From the NCBI GenBank assembly GCA_963632935.1, contig CAVGWA010000009.1, forward strand, positions 1-45,964: a DNA stretch of 45,964 nucleotides. Direction: 5' to 3'. Under the pieces are notes generated by a model, which saw only the letters and a list, made by a program, of their open reading frames with translations, did no database searches and was not told the DNA's origin. Source of the stretch: Coprosoma sp963632935 (GTDB lineage: Bacteria; Bacillota_I; Bacilli_A; RF39; UBA660). Positions 32,564-40,961 of the stretch are shown here, one piece after another. The position numbers and the translations under genes are program-made. Each line of letters opens with the position of its first letter. The stretch's first letter is position 1.

Positions 32564-33147
32564 AAAAACTATTACCACTCCTATGTATATTATTAATAGG
32601 ATGTACCGTACAAACACAAAAAATAACCAACCCAAATGGTAAATCAAAAACATATCAAACATTTAAAAGCATAGATACAAATAATTATTATCTAGAACTT
32701 TTTGATAGAAATGTCACAAAAAACGATAATACAAAAATAATAATGGCAAAAAAAGATAATAACTATTACTATGAAATAAACGGTACTTCCAAAATAGCAA
32801 TAATCCAAAAACAAGGATATAAATATACCATAGACAAAGAATACAAAACATATAAAAAAGAAGAAAACCAAACAATAACAAATAGTGCCGAAGGAATCAT
32901 TCAAAACATAAAAACACTAAAAAACCAAACCTACGAAACTGGCAGTGAAAAAATATATAACCAAACATTAACCTATGAAAAATATCAAAATAATCAAAAC
33001 GAATCAACATACTACTTCAAAGGAAATAAATTAATGTACATAAAATATAAAACATATGAAAAAACATTACTCTATAGATTTAATAAATTAAAAAAAACGA
33101 CCGATAAATTATTTGAAATAAAAAATTATCAAGAAATAACATATTAA
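32560..33147 (+). CDS. Lipoprotein of unknown function
   Basis: A 195-residue protein with signal LLPLLCILLIGC (lipobox LIGC) and a Lys/Asn/Tyr-rich mature domain made of short beta strands (NNYYLELFDRNV, KIAIIQKQGYKYTID, ESTYYFKGNKLMYIKY), a layout like LolA or DUF4412-type lipid- or ligand-binding barrels. Its ATG overlaps the polyprenyl synthase stop (ATGA), so the two are made together; a link to isoprenoid carrier lipid is possible but unproven. The bactofilin-like gene follows after 13 bases. Confidence 0.75.
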   Translation: MKKLLPLLCILLIGCTVQTQKITNPNGKSKTYQTFKSIDTNNYYLELFDRNVTKNDNTKIIMAKKDNNYYYEINGTSKIAIIQKQGYKYTIDKEYKTYKKEENQTITNSAEGIIQNIKTLKNQTYETGSEKIYNQTLTYEKYQNNQNESTYYFKGNKLMYIKYKTYEKTLLYRFNKLKKTTDKLFEIKNYQEITY

Positions 33148-33160
33148 AAAGGAGAAAATC

Positions 33161-34249
33161 ATGAAAAAATCATTAAAATTTATAACCATATTATTAGTAA
33201 GCTTTTTAATGATAACCCAAGTAAATGCAAAAGAAATAAATCATTTTAAAGCTGATGCAAAAGAAAAAATAGAAAACGAAGAAAACATAAATGGCTCATT
33301 CGCCCTAGCCGCATCAAAAACAAACTATAAAGGAAAATCAAACGGAATAGGTTTCATCGCCGGCGATGAAATAAACTTCGAAGGCGAAAGTGAATACCTA
33401 GCCCTAGCAGGAAACAACATAAAAATATCAGGAACAGTAAATAAAGATGCCCTTATAACAGGAAAAGATGTAACACTAAAAGACACAGCAAACATAAAAA
33501 GAGATATCATAATAATAGCAGATAGTGTAGAAATAAACGGTAACATAGATAGAAACATTAGTATATATGCCACATCAATTACCCTTAAATCAGCGCAAAT
33601 CTCTGGAAATATTAAAACATATTCAAATAAATTAACAATAAATGAAAAAACAAACATAAAAGGAACTCTTTCGTATTCAAAATCAACACAAACAAAAATA
33701 GATAAAAAGGCAAACATAAACAAAATAAACAAAACAAAAGAAATAGAAACAGAAAAAGATCAAATAGGGACTCAAATCATGAGTATCTTCTATTCATTCG
33801 CATCATTATTATTAATATTTGCTCTACTTACATTAATGCTTCCAAAAATGTTTAAAAACTTGGAACAAGAATATGAAAAATTAGACTTTAATAAATTAGT
33901 AGAAACATCAGCAAAAGGTTTAGCACTCATACTTCTACTTCCAATAATAATATTATTATTAATATTCACATCATTTGGTATGCCACTAGCCTTAATCATA
34001 CTCGCATTATATTTAATAACAATATACCTATCAACAATATTCACATCATATCTACTAGGATATAAAATATGGCAAAAATATATCAATAAAGATATTAACA
34101 TGCTCGCACTAGGATTATTAGGACTTGTAATAATATTCACTTTAAACTTAATTCCAGGTATTCAAATAATTGCAAAATTATTCACAATAATAATAGGCGT
34201 TGGTATAATTTATATCATAACATCAAAACAAATTCGCTCTACAAAATAG
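33161..34249 (+). CDS. Secreted bactofilin-like beta-helix domain fused to a membrane domain
   Basis: A 362-residue protein with a signal peptide (FITILLVSFLMITQVNA), a region of repeated short strands typical of polymer-forming bactofilin/DUF583 proteins (residues about 55-185: LAGNNIKISGTVNKDALITG, KRDIIIIADSVEINGNI, SITLKSAQISGNI), then a membrane part with four or five helices (MSIFYSFASLLLIFALLTLM, ALILLLPIIILLLIF, LALIILALYLITIYL). The beta-helix is therefore outside the membrane, whereas classic bactofilins are cytoplasmic. AAGGAG precedes the ATG. Last gene of the polyprenyl synthase group; a terminator follows. Confidence 0.82.
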   Translation: MKKSLKFITILLVSFLMITQVNAKEINHFKADAKEKIENEENINGSFALAASKTNYKGKSNGIGFIAGDEINFEGESEYLALAGNNIKISGTVNKDALITGKDVTLKDTANIKRDIIIIADSVEINGNIDRNISIYATSITLKSAQISGNIKTYSNKLTINEKTNIKGTLSYSKSTQTKIDKKANINKINKTKEIETEKDQIGTQIMSIFYSFASLLLIFALLTLMLPKMFKNLEQEYEKLDFNKLVETSAKGLALILLLPIIILLLIFTSFGMPLALIILALYLITIYLSTIFTSYLLGYKIWQKYINKDINMLALGLLGLVIIFTLNLIPGIQIIAKLFTIIIGVGIIYIITSKQIRSTK

Positions 34250-34258
34250 AGCTTTTTT
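34236..34258 (+). terminator. Terminator after the bactofilin-like gene
   Basis: GCTCTA, 5-base loop, TAGAGC, six T; it overlaps the last codons. Confidence 0.85.
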
Positions 34259-34304
34259 GTTGCTAATAATAAAAACAAACATATAATAGTGTGAGGTGAT
34301 AATT

Positions 34305-34754
34305 GTGTATACAATATATCAAACAAAAAAAGGAGATACCCTAGAAACAATCGCCCAAAAATTTAACATACCACTTCAAACACTAGCCATGATAAATGGA
34401 TTAATGATAACATCTTCATTACCCCAAAATACAAACATAATAGTGCCCAAAGAAGAAAATCAATATTTTTCTGAATATATAGTAAAAACTGGTGATAACA
34501 TTTATAAAATAGCCCAAGATTATAATATCACTCCGCAAGACTTGTTAAGATTAAATGGATTAAACGAAACCGATATAATATATCCAAATCAAACAATCAC
34601 AGTGCCAAAACCAAACGTAAAAATATGCATAACAAAACAAGACGATACATTAAGCAATATAATAAATAAAATGCAAATACCATTAGACCAACTACTAAAA
34701 CAAAATCAAACAATTTATTTAACAGCAGACCAACTAATAGTGTACAAAAAATAA
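34305..34754 (+). CDS. LysM-repeat protein
   Basis: A 149-residue protein consisting of three LysM-type glycan-binding modules: YQTKKGDTLETIAQKFNIPL, YIVKTGDNIYKIAQDYNITP and a degenerate third (ICITKQDDTLSNIINKMQIP). No signal peptide or membrane segment is visible, which is odd for a peptidoglycan-binding protein; it may be cytoplasmic, non-classically exported, or a SafA-like partner. The GTG at 34305 is chosen because GTGAGGTGA precedes it at 5 bases. Monocistronic, downstream of a terminator. Confidence 0.8.
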   Translation: MYTIYQTKKGDTLETIAQKFNIPLQTLAMINGLMITSSLPQNTNIIVPKEENQYFSEYIVKTGDNIYKIAQDYNITPQDLLRLNGLNETDIIYPNQTITVPKPNVKICITKQDDTLSNIINKMQIPLDQLLKQNQTIYLTADQLIVYKK

Positions 34755-34830
34755 AGTTTTTATTACTTTGTTTTTTTCTTGCCTTTTTTTTTACCAAAAT
34801 TTGTTATATAATGATAAAAAGGTGATAGGA

Positions 34831-35238
34831 ATGAAAAAACTAATAATTTTTTTAGCATGCATATTATTAACAGCAGGCTGCTCAATGAATAAAACATATA
34901 AAGAAATAAGCTATAAACAGTTAACAGACATGCTTAACAAAAAACAAAGCTTTATTCTATTCATAGGATCAGATACATGCAGTGCTTGTTCAAGCTATAA
35001 AGAAACACTAAATGAAGTAATATCAAAATATGGCACAGACGTTAAATATATAGATCTTCATAAATTATCAGAAAAAGAAGAATCTGATGTAATTAGTCAA
35101 TTTCCAATAACAGGAACGCCAACCACAGTTTTCATTACAAATGGAAAAGAAAAAGATACATATAATAGAATAGTTGGAAGTGCTAAAAATAGTAAAATAG
35201 TAGAAAAATTTAAAGAAAATGGTTACATAAAGGAATGA
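34831..35238 (+). CDS. Thioredoxin-fold lipoprotein
   Basis: A 135-residue lipoprotein (signal KLIIFLACILLTAGC, lipobox TAGC) with a thioredoxin-like domain: FILFIGSDTCSACSSYKETL holds the redox CxxC (CSAC), and the cis-Pro loop is TGTPTTVFI. It would act on disulfides at the outer membrane face; the substrate is unknown. The ATG at 34831 has AAGGTG 6 bases upstream; an in-frame extension upstream lacks a ribosome site and would bury the signal peptide. A TATAAT-like -10 (34804-34812 region) precedes it. The Clp-like ATPase gene begins 4 bases after its stop, so they form an operon. Confidence 0.87.
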   Translation: MKKLIIFLACILLTAGCSMNKTYKEISYKQLTDMLNKKQSFILFIGSDTCSACSSYKETLNEVISKYGTDVKYIDLHKLSEKEESDVISQFPITGTPTTVFITNGKEKDTYNRIVGSAKNSKIVEKFKENGYIKE

Positions 35239-35242
35239 TAAA

Positions 35243-36301
35243 ATGAATGATAACATAGAAACATTAAATTTAGATGAAACACAAAATATACCACAAAATC
35301 AATATATTAATCAAAGAAACAATCAAGGAATTGATTCAATGCAACTAGATCCAAACGAATATCCAATAATCACAAATTACTGTGAAAATCTAACAACAAA
35401 AAAATATGTCACAAACCCTGCAATAGCTAGAGAAGAAGAAATAAAAAAAACAATGCTTGTTCTATTAACACCAGACAAATCAGCATTACTTATAGGTAAA
35501 CCAGGTATTGGTAAAACAGCCATAGTCGAAGGAATAGCATATAAAATTCAAAAAGGTGATGTTCCAAATGCTTTGAAAGGATATAAAATTCTAAAAATAA
35601 ATTCTTCTTCAATGTTAGGAACAATGTTGGTAAATGGAAAACAAGAATCAGTTACTAATCTAATAGTAAACGAATTAAAAAAAGCACCAAAAACAATATT
35701 GTTTATTGATGAAGTCCATACATTAATAGGTGGAGCAAATGATGGCCCAATGGACCTTGCCAACATATTAAAACCAGCTTTAGATAGAGGTGACATTAAA
35801 GCAATAGGGGCTACAACAACAATTGAATATGAAACATACATAGTAAAAGATAGAGCCTTCTTAAGACGTTTTGATAGAATAGATGTCCTAGAACCAGATA
35901 AAAATGCAACAATTAAAATCCTATTAGGAACAATTCCAAAAATAGAATATAAAACAGGAATAAAAATGATAAATAATCATTTCATAACAACATTACTAAT
36001 GGAATCAATTGTAGAAGCAACAAGTGAATATAAAAGAGTGTATGGACTATCAGCCATGTATCCAGACGTTTCATTATCAGTTCTTTCAGGTTCGTTTTCA
36101 AACGCCCTGTTTAAAAATAATGAAGAAGTAGGTATTTTAGATGTTTATGAAGCAATTCGAGATAGTAAAAGGATTTATCCAGACAGTAGAGTAAAAGAAT
36201 GTGCCGCTTTTAAAGAAAAATTTTCAAGAATTTGTGAAGAAAAAGGAATAATATTACCAGACGTTACCTTAGAGCAAATCGATACAGGTAGTGACCTTTA
36301 A
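35243..36301 (+). CDS. Single-ring AAA+ ATPase related to NBD1 of ClpA/ClpB/ClpC
   Basis: A 352-residue stand-alone ATPase. After about 55 Asn/Gln-rich residues comes a Clp NBD1-like module: NPAIAREEEIKKTMLVLL, Walker A GKPGIGKT (85-92), GDVPNALKGYKI, Walker B ILFIDEVHTLIGG (Asp156-Glu157), sensor IGATTT and Arg finger region FLRRFDRI (208-209), then the helical small domain with YPDSRVKECA. There is no second AAA ring, no middle coiled coil, no Clp_N domain and no ClpP loop, so it is neither a Clp protease partner nor a ClpB fragment. It lies between a redox lipoprotein and a membrane-anchored protein. Role unknown. Confidence 0.85.
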   Translation: MNDNIETLNLDETQNIPQNQYINQRNNQGIDSMQLDPNEYPIITNYCENLTTKKYVTNPAIAREEEIKKTMLVLLTPDKSALLIGKPGIGKTAIVEGIAYKIQKGDVPNALKGYKILKINSSSMLGTMLVNGKQESVTNLIVNELKKAPKTILFIDEVHTLIGGANDGPMDLANILKPALDRGDIKAIGATTTIEYETYIVKDRAFLRRFDRIDVLEPDKNATIKILLGTIPKIEYKTGIKMINNHFITTLLMESIVEATSEYKRVYGLSAMYPDVSLSVLSGSFSNALFKNNEEVGILDVYEAIRDSKRIYPDSRVKECAAFKEKFSRICEEKGIILPDVTLEQIDTGSDL

Positions 36302-36335
36302 AAATATGCATATAATTAAACAAAGGAGGAAAAAC

Positions 36336-36848
36336 ATGAAAAAAATACCTAAAAAAAACTATATAATTTTATCACTTGTATTCATAATCACAATCGCACT
36401 TACCTTTTATGCAAAATCATGGTATAACACATCAAAACAATACTATGCTCAAAATTCAGTCATGACAAAAGTAGTAAGAGAAATAAAAAGTGAAGAAATC
36501 GCCAACTATACATTAGAAAATCAAAAATTTATTTTATATACCTCATCAGGCCATAATACAGACCTAAAAAACTTTGAAAACGAATTCAAATCATTAATTC
36601 AAAAACTAGATCTTCAAGACGACGTTCTTTACCTAAATATTGACAATACATCACAAGAAAACGTAAGTGACTTACTTAAAAGTTTAACCACAAACGAAAA
36701 AATAAAAAATCAAATAACTTCAACAATTACATCCGATATTTACCTATTCAACAATAGTAAAGTAGTCGCTGTATTAAAAAATGCCAATAAATATTCACCA
36801 AAAAGGTTAGAAACATTAATAAAAAAATGGGGTGTAAACAATGCTTAA
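36336..36848 (+). CDS. Membrane-anchored protein, possible thioredoxin-like fold without Cys pair
   Basis: A 170-residue protein with one N-terminal helix (YIILSLVFIITIALTFYA) and an outside domain whose text (NYTLENQKFILYTSSGHNTD, VLYLNIDNTS, SDIYLFNNSKVVAVLKN) resembles a thioredoxin fold lacking the CxxC. It has no Cys. ATG 36336 is chosen for GGAGGA 6 bases upstream. It follows the Clp-like ATPase by 34 bases and overlaps trmL by 8, so it is probably the third partner of the lipoprotein-ATPase operon. No assigned family. Confidence 0.72.
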   Translation: MKKIPKKNYIILSLVFIITIALTFYAKSWYNTSKQYYAQNSVMTKVVREIKSEEIANYTLENQKFILYTSSGHNTDLKNFENEFKSLIQKLDLQDDVLYLNIDNTSQENVSDLLKSLTTNEKIKNQITSTITSDIYLFNNSKVVAVLKNANKYSPKRLETLIKKWGVNNA

Positions 36849-37347
36849 CGTAGTTTTATATGAACCAGAAATTCCACAAAACACAGGAAATATCATGCGT
36901 ACATGTGCCGCAACCAATACAAAATTACATTTAATAAAACCACTAGGATTTAGCCTAGATGAAAAAGTAGTAAAAAGATGCGGAGCTAACTATATAAATG
37001 AATGTGATTATAAAACATATGAAAACTGGGATGAATTTATCAAAACAAACAAAGGTAAATTTTATTTTCTAACAAGATATGGTCATAAACCACATACATC
37101 ATTTGATTATACAAACAACCAAGAAAATATATACTTAGTCTTTGGTAAAGAAAGTACAGGCATACCTAAAGAAATACTAAAAAATCATTTAGAAACTTGC
37201 CTTAGAATTCCAATGACAAATAAAGTAAGAGCCTTAAATTTATCAAACACAGTTGCCATAATGGTATATGAAGTACTAAGACAACAAAACTACAATGACC
37301 TACTTTTAGACGAGCCATTCAAAGGTAAGGATTATCTAGAAAAATAA
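36841..37347 (+). CDS. trmL: tRNA (cytidine/uridine-34-2'-O)-methyltransferase TrmL
   Basis: A SPOUT-class methyltransferase that modifies the wobble base of tRNA-Leu using S-adenosylmethionine. At 168 aa it is the minimal catalytic domain. Knot motifs: VVLYEPEIPQNTGNIMRTCA, LVFGKESTGIP and CLRIPMTNKVRALNLSNTVA. It overlaps the preceding membrane-protein gene by 8 bases, with GGGGTG as ribosome site. Housekeeping gene carried on the downstream end of the ATPase operon. Confidence 0.93.
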   Translation: MLNVVLYEPEIPQNTGNIMRTCAATNTKLHLIKPLGFSLDEKVVKRCGANYINECDYKTYENWDEFIKTNKGKFYFLTRYGHKPHTSFDYTNNQENIYLVFGKESTGIPKEILKNHLETCLRIPMTNKVRALNLSNTVAIMVYEVLRQQNYNDLLLDEPFKGKDYLEK

Positions 37348-37408
37348 CACTTGAAAAGAATAAAAAAAAATGATATCATTATTTCAGAATAGGAAGGAGC
37401 ATGAAACT

Positions 37409-37999
37409 ATGGAAATTTTATCAAATCCAGCATTTTGGATTATATTAGCAACTATCGTTTTCATTTTAGCTATTATTGGATTCCTAACAGATGGACTAAA
37501 TAAACAAAAGAAAGAAAAGTCAAATAAGGAAGAACCAAAAATGGCAAACACTACTACAAATGAAGTAGAAAAAGATGGAACAACTGAAAATTTAGTTGAA
37601 ACACCAGTTGAAAACCCAGTTGAAACTAAAACAGATGACTGGACAGTAATGCCTGAAGTAAATACACCACTTGAAGAAGTTAAAGTAGATACTATCGAAG
37701 AAATTCCAAGTGAGCCAACTTCAGAGCCATTATTTAATGAGCCAGTAATCTCAGCTTTGCCTGAAACTGAATCAGTAGCTGAAACACCAACTGAATCATT
37801 AAATGAAAATCCAACTGAACAAGTAGTTGAAACACCAGTTGAATCATTAAATGAAAATTCAACTGAACAAGTTGAATCATTATCATTTGATACACCAGTA
37901 GAAACTTTATCAGCATCAACACCAGCTGAAACTGAAACATTAAAAACTGAAGTTCCTACAGAAAACCCAACTGATATTAATGATATTTGGAATGCTTAA
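37409..37999 (+). CDS. Membrane-anchored Glu/Thr/Pro repeat protein
   Basis: A 196-residue protein with one N-terminal helix (FWIILATIVFILAIIGFLT) and a long, low-complexity acidic tail of Glu, Thr, Pro, Val and Ser, including two tandem 16-codon units (ETPTESLNENPTEQVV). No folded domain is evident. It is probably cytoplasmic or periplasmic spacer material, similar in layout to ZipA/EzrA-type anchors only in the broad sense. AGGAAGGA precedes the ATG (10 bases). Monocistronic, with a terminator after it. No known family. Confidence 0.72.
   Translation: MEILSNPAFWIILATIVFILAIIGFLTDGLNKQKKEKSNKEEPKMANTTTNEVEKDGTTENLVETPVENPVETKTDDWTVMPEVNTPLEEVKVDTIEEIPSEPTSEPLFNEPVISALPETESVAETPTESLNENPTEQVVETPVESLNENSTEQVESLSFDTPVETLSASTPAETETLKTEVPTENPTDINDIWNA
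37781..37876 (+). repeat. Two in-frame 48-base tandem repeat units
   Basis: Units starting at 37781 and 37829, both beginning GAAACACCA and containing GAATCATTAAATGAAAAT, differ at only a few bases. They preserve the reading frame, so repeat-number change would only alter tail length. Confidence 0.75.
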
Positions 38000-38022
38000 A
38001 AGATGAAATTCATCTTTTTTTG
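37998..38022 (+). terminator. Terminator after the repeat-protein gene
   Basis: AAAAGATGA, 3-base loop, TCATCTTTT and more T. Confidence 0.85.
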
Positions 38023-38037
38023 TGCAATATGAAAGGC

Positions 38038-38089
38038 ATACTTTATATAAAGTATAGTTAATACATGTACACTGTTATTGGCATGTATT
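38038..38089. promoter_or_regulatory. Palindrome and inverted repeat upstream of cdaA
   Basis: ATACTTTATATAAAGTAT (38038-38055) is a perfect 18-base palindrome; AATACATG (38060-38067) and CATGTATT (38082-38089) are a perfect inverted repeat with a 14-base loop. TATAAT at 38135-38140 is the likely cdaA -10. The elements may be operators, but no regulator is identified. Confidence 0.35.
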
Positions 38090-38160
38090 CCATGAACAAA
38101 AAAATTAAGGGTTTTATCAAAACATTAAGTATGGTATAATTTAAATTAGGAGGTTACGAT

Positions 38161-38970
38161 ATGACAATAGAAAATTTGCTCGAAATAGCAAGAAAAATAA
38201 TAGATATTTTACTTGTATGGGGGTTATTTTATTATATTTTAAGGAGCTTAAGAAGAAACGTAAAAATGATAATGCTATTTAAAGGACTGCTAATCATAGC
38301 AATCACAAAAATAGTATCAGACTTATTAGATTTAGTTACAATTGGTTACTTAATTGACTATGTAATTGAATGGGCACCACTTGCCTTAATAATAATATTC
38401 CAACCAGAAATTAGAGATGCTCTAGAACAATTAGGAAGAGCACAACTATTAGGAAGACATAAAACACTGTCATTAAGTGAACTTGAAAAATCAATTAGTG
38501 AAATAACAAGTTCTGTAGATTACATGAGAAAAATGAGAATTGGTGCTTTAATAGTAATTGAAAGAGAAAATAGCCTAGCAAACTATGCAATGAAAGCACA
38601 AAAAATATACGCCGATATTTCAGGACCATTATTATCATCAATATTCTTTACAAATAACCCACTTCATGATGGTGGTGTAATCATCCGTGGTGATAAAATC
38701 ATTTGTGCTGGAGCAGTATTTCCAACCAGTGACAGTATGGCGATCAGTAAAAGACTAGGAACTCGTCATAGAGCAGCCTTAGGAATAGCTGAAAGAACTG
38801 ACTGTATAGCTCTTGTTGTATCAGAAGAAACAAGTAGAATTTCAATTGCCATGAATGGAGAACTTATTTATAACTTATCATTAGATGAAGTTAGAATTCG
38901 TCTGCTAGAAGCTCTTGCTCCTTCTCAAAAAATATTAGCCAGTGCGAAAGAAGGTGGAACAAATGAATAA
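38161..38970 (+). CDS. cdaA: Diadenylate cyclase CdaA
   Basis: CdaA makes the second messenger c-di-AMP from two ATP, controlling potassium, osmolytes and wall homeostasis. Three N-terminal helices (residues about 10-85, ending WAPLALIIIFQPEIRDALEQ) anchor a DisA_N cyclase domain with PLHDGGVIIRG, where the usual DGA is DGG, and GTRHRAALG (the RHR motif). Length 269 aa is normal. AGGAGG precedes the ATG. The 3' end overlaps cdaR by 8 bases; glmM, the third gene of the usual Bacillus operon, does not follow. Confidence 0.95.
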   Translation: MTIENLLEIARKIIDILLVWGLFYYILRSLRRNVKMIMLFKGLLIIAITKIVSDLLDLVTIGYLIDYVIEWAPLALIIIFQPEIRDALEQLGRAQLLGRHKTLSLSELEKSISEITSSVDYMRKMRIGALIVIERENSLANYAMKAQKIYADISGPLLSSIFFTNNPLHDGGVIIRGDKIICAGAVFPTSDSMAISKRLGTRHRAALGIAERTDCIALVVSEETSRISIAMNGELIYNLSLDEVRIRLLEALAPSQKILASAKEGGTNE

Positions 38971-40321
38971 AAAGCCAAATATTTTTAAAAGATTTATAAA
39001 CTTTATTGATAAAAAAATTGTTGTTCCAATAACCAAAGTCATTATGAAAGTAACAAAAGGTGCAAGTGGTTCTAACCATTCATTAGAAACATGGCTTTCA
39101 AGGAGTAACACACTACTTTTTGTATCTTTATTTCTAGCAATCTTAATATTTATATTATTTGATCAAAAAAGAATTATATTTAATGACACAAGTGCTGAGG
39201 TATTAAAAGACCAAAAAGTAGAAGCAGTATATAATGAAGAAGCATATGTAGTTGAAGGACTACCAGAAAAAGTAGACATTACATTAATGGGAAGTCGCTC
39301 AGACTTATTTATTGCTAAACAATCAACAGCATCAAAAGTAACAGTTGATCTAACAGGACTAAAACCAGGAACTCATAAAGTAAATATAGAATACATGAGA
39401 CCAAACGCATCAGTTGAATATAGTGTTAACCCATCAGTTGCAACCGTAAACGTCTACTCAAAAGTTTCAGAATCAAAAACCCTAACAACAGATCTATTAA
39501 ACCAAGATAGTTTAGATTCAAAACTAGTAATTGACAATGTCAAACCTGCAACAGAAAAAGTTGTAATAAAAGGTACAGATGATGAAAATGCAATTAACAG
39601 TCTAAAAAAAGTTGCAACCGTTAAAGCATTAGTTGATGTATCAAGCTTAAACAATCAAGATACTGGAACTGTAACACTAAAAGATGTTCCACTAAAAGCA
39701 TATGATAAAAGTGGTAACATCTTGGATGTAGAAATAGTGCCAAATAAAATTAATGTATCAGTTAATATATCATCACCAAGTAAAGTTGTTCCAATTAAAG
39801 TAGTGCCAAAAGGAACAATTACATTTGGTAAAGCAATAAGTACAATTACAACAAGTGAATCAAACGTAACCATATATGGAAAACAAAGTGTTTTAGATAA
39901 CATTCAATATGTTCCAGTAAATGTAGATGTATCAGGACTAAAAACAGATAGAGAATATAAACTAGAACTAACAAAACCTAGTGGTATTAAATCAATGAGT
40001 TTAAATAATGTAACAGTAAATTTAACACTAGGAACATCTTCAGATAAAGATATAGAAAATGTTAATATAGATGTTAGAAATTTAAATGATAAATATAGTG
40101 TCCAAGGATTATCACAAAACGATATAAAAGTAACAGTTAATGTAAAAGGCGTAGAATCAGTACTTAAAGAACTTACAGCTGACGACATTACCGCATACAT
40201 TAACCTAAAAAATTATAAACCAGGAGAATACGAAGTTCCAGTAAAAGTAGAAGGAACAGATTCAAGATTACAATATTTATCAAAAACTAAAAAAGTAAAA
40301 ATAAAAGTGGTTGAAAAATAA
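38963..40321 (+). CDS. cdaR: CdaA regulator CdaR (YbbR-domain protein)
   Basis: CdaR is the membrane partner that tunes CdaA. The 452-residue protein has one helix (LLFVSLFLAILIFILFDQ) near residue 55 and four extracytoplasmic YbbR repeats (for example LPEKVDITLMGSRSDLFI, ATEKVVIKGTDDEN, SESNVTIYGKQSVLDNI, NDIKVTVNVKGVESVL). ATG 38963 is chosen over an upstream in-frame start for AAGGTGG 6 bases before it; it lies within the end of cdaA, so expression is coupled. Confidence 0.93.
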   Translation: MNKKPNIFKRFINFIDKKIVVPITKVIMKVTKGASGSNHSLETWLSRSNTLLFVSLFLAILIFILFDQKRIIFNDTSAEVLKDQKVEAVYNEEAYVVEGLPEKVDITLMGSRSDLFIAKQSTASKVTVDLTGLKPGTHKVNIEYMRPNASVEYSVNPSVATVNVYSKVSESKTLTTDLLNQDSLDSKLVIDNVKPATEKVVIKGTDDENAINSLKKVATVKALVDVSSLNNQDTGTVTLKDVPLKAYDKSGNILDVEIVPNKINVSVNISSPSKVVPIKVVPKGTITFGKAISTITTSESNVTIYGKQSVLDNIQYVPVNVDVSGLKTDREYKLELTKPSGIKSMSLNNVTVNLTLGTSSDKDIENVNIDVRNLNDKYSVQGLSQNDIKVTVNVKGVESVLKELTADDITAYINLKNYKPGEYEVPVKVEGTDSRLQYLSKTKKVKIKVVEK

Positions 40322-40332
40322 CCACTTTTTGT
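40303..40332 (+). terminator. Terminator of the cdaA-cdaR operon
   Basis: AAAAGTGGTT (40303-40312) with AACCACTTTT (40320-40329); the stop codon is in the loop. Confidence 0.85.
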
Positions 40333-40403
40333 AATATATGAAATAAAACTGAGCCTTGACTTTAACACCAAAAAAAGCTATTATTATTGTAGGAGATGGT
40401 ACA

Positions 40404-40937
40404 ATGCTAGATAAAATTAAAAACACATTAATTGCAACCGCATTACTTTACTTAATTTGTGGCTTAATAATGTTATTTTTTCCAACGACAATCATAAATA
40501 TCGGCTGCTACATAGTGGGACTTATGTTTTTATTTGTTGGAGTATCAGGAATCGTTATGTACATGAAAACAGAATTAAAAACCGCATTTACAAGTTTTAC
40601 CTTGGTAATGTCAATAATATTTGGCACATTTGGAATTTATATTCTAATGAGTCCTCAGAGCTTTGCAAAATTTATTCCATTAGTCATAGGAATATTCTTA
40701 TTAGTAGATGCGATAAGTAAAGTATCAGTTGCATTTGATTTAAAACAATATAATTACACAAACTGGTGGCAAATGCTAATAGTTGCCTTTATAATACTAG
40801 CGTGCGGTTTACTACTAATATTTAATCCATTTGAAGCCCTAGCAGCTAGCGTTCAAGTTATGGGAATAATATTAATAGTAGATTCAATATCTAATATATT
40901 TACAATTTATAGTTATTCAAAAATAGCAATAAAATAA
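40404..40937 (+). CDS. HdeD-like (DUF308) membrane protein
   Basis: A 177-residue protein with six predicted helices in pairs (TALLYLICGLIMLFFPTTII, IGCYIVGLMFLFVGVSGIVM, AFIILACGLLLIFNPFEALA), the internal repeat pattern of the DUF308/HdeD family. In enterobacteria HdeD is linked to acid resistance; its mechanism is unknown. The ATG at 40404 follows AGGAGA at 7 bases; the longer frame upstream has no ribosome site. Single-gene unit ending at a bidirectional terminator. Confidence 0.82.
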   Translation: MLDKIKNTLIATALLYLICGLIMLFFPTTIINIGCYIVGLMFLFVGVSGIVMYMKTELKTAFTSFTLVMSIIFGTFGIYILMSPQSFAKFIPLVIGIFLLVDAISKVSVAFDLKQYNYTNWWQMLIVAFIILACGLLLIFNPFEALAASVQVMGIILIVDSISNIFTIYSYSKIAIK

Positions 40938-40961
40938 GTCTATCATTTATAGACTTATTTT
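40931..40961. terminator. Bidirectional terminator between the DUF308 and DUF378 genes
   Basis: Perfect 13-base arms (40931-40943, 40949-40961) with A/T runs on either side. Confidence 0.85.

Noticed and set aside
33325..34140. Long minus-strand open frames inside the bactofilin-like gene and similar antisense frames across the window
   Set aside because: They are low-complexity mirror images of A-rich coding strands, lack ribosome sites and match no family; the plus-strand genes explain the region.
38161..40321. glmM as the third gene of the cdaA-cdaR operon
   Set aside because: A strong terminator follows cdaR and the next gene is a DUF308 membrane protein.
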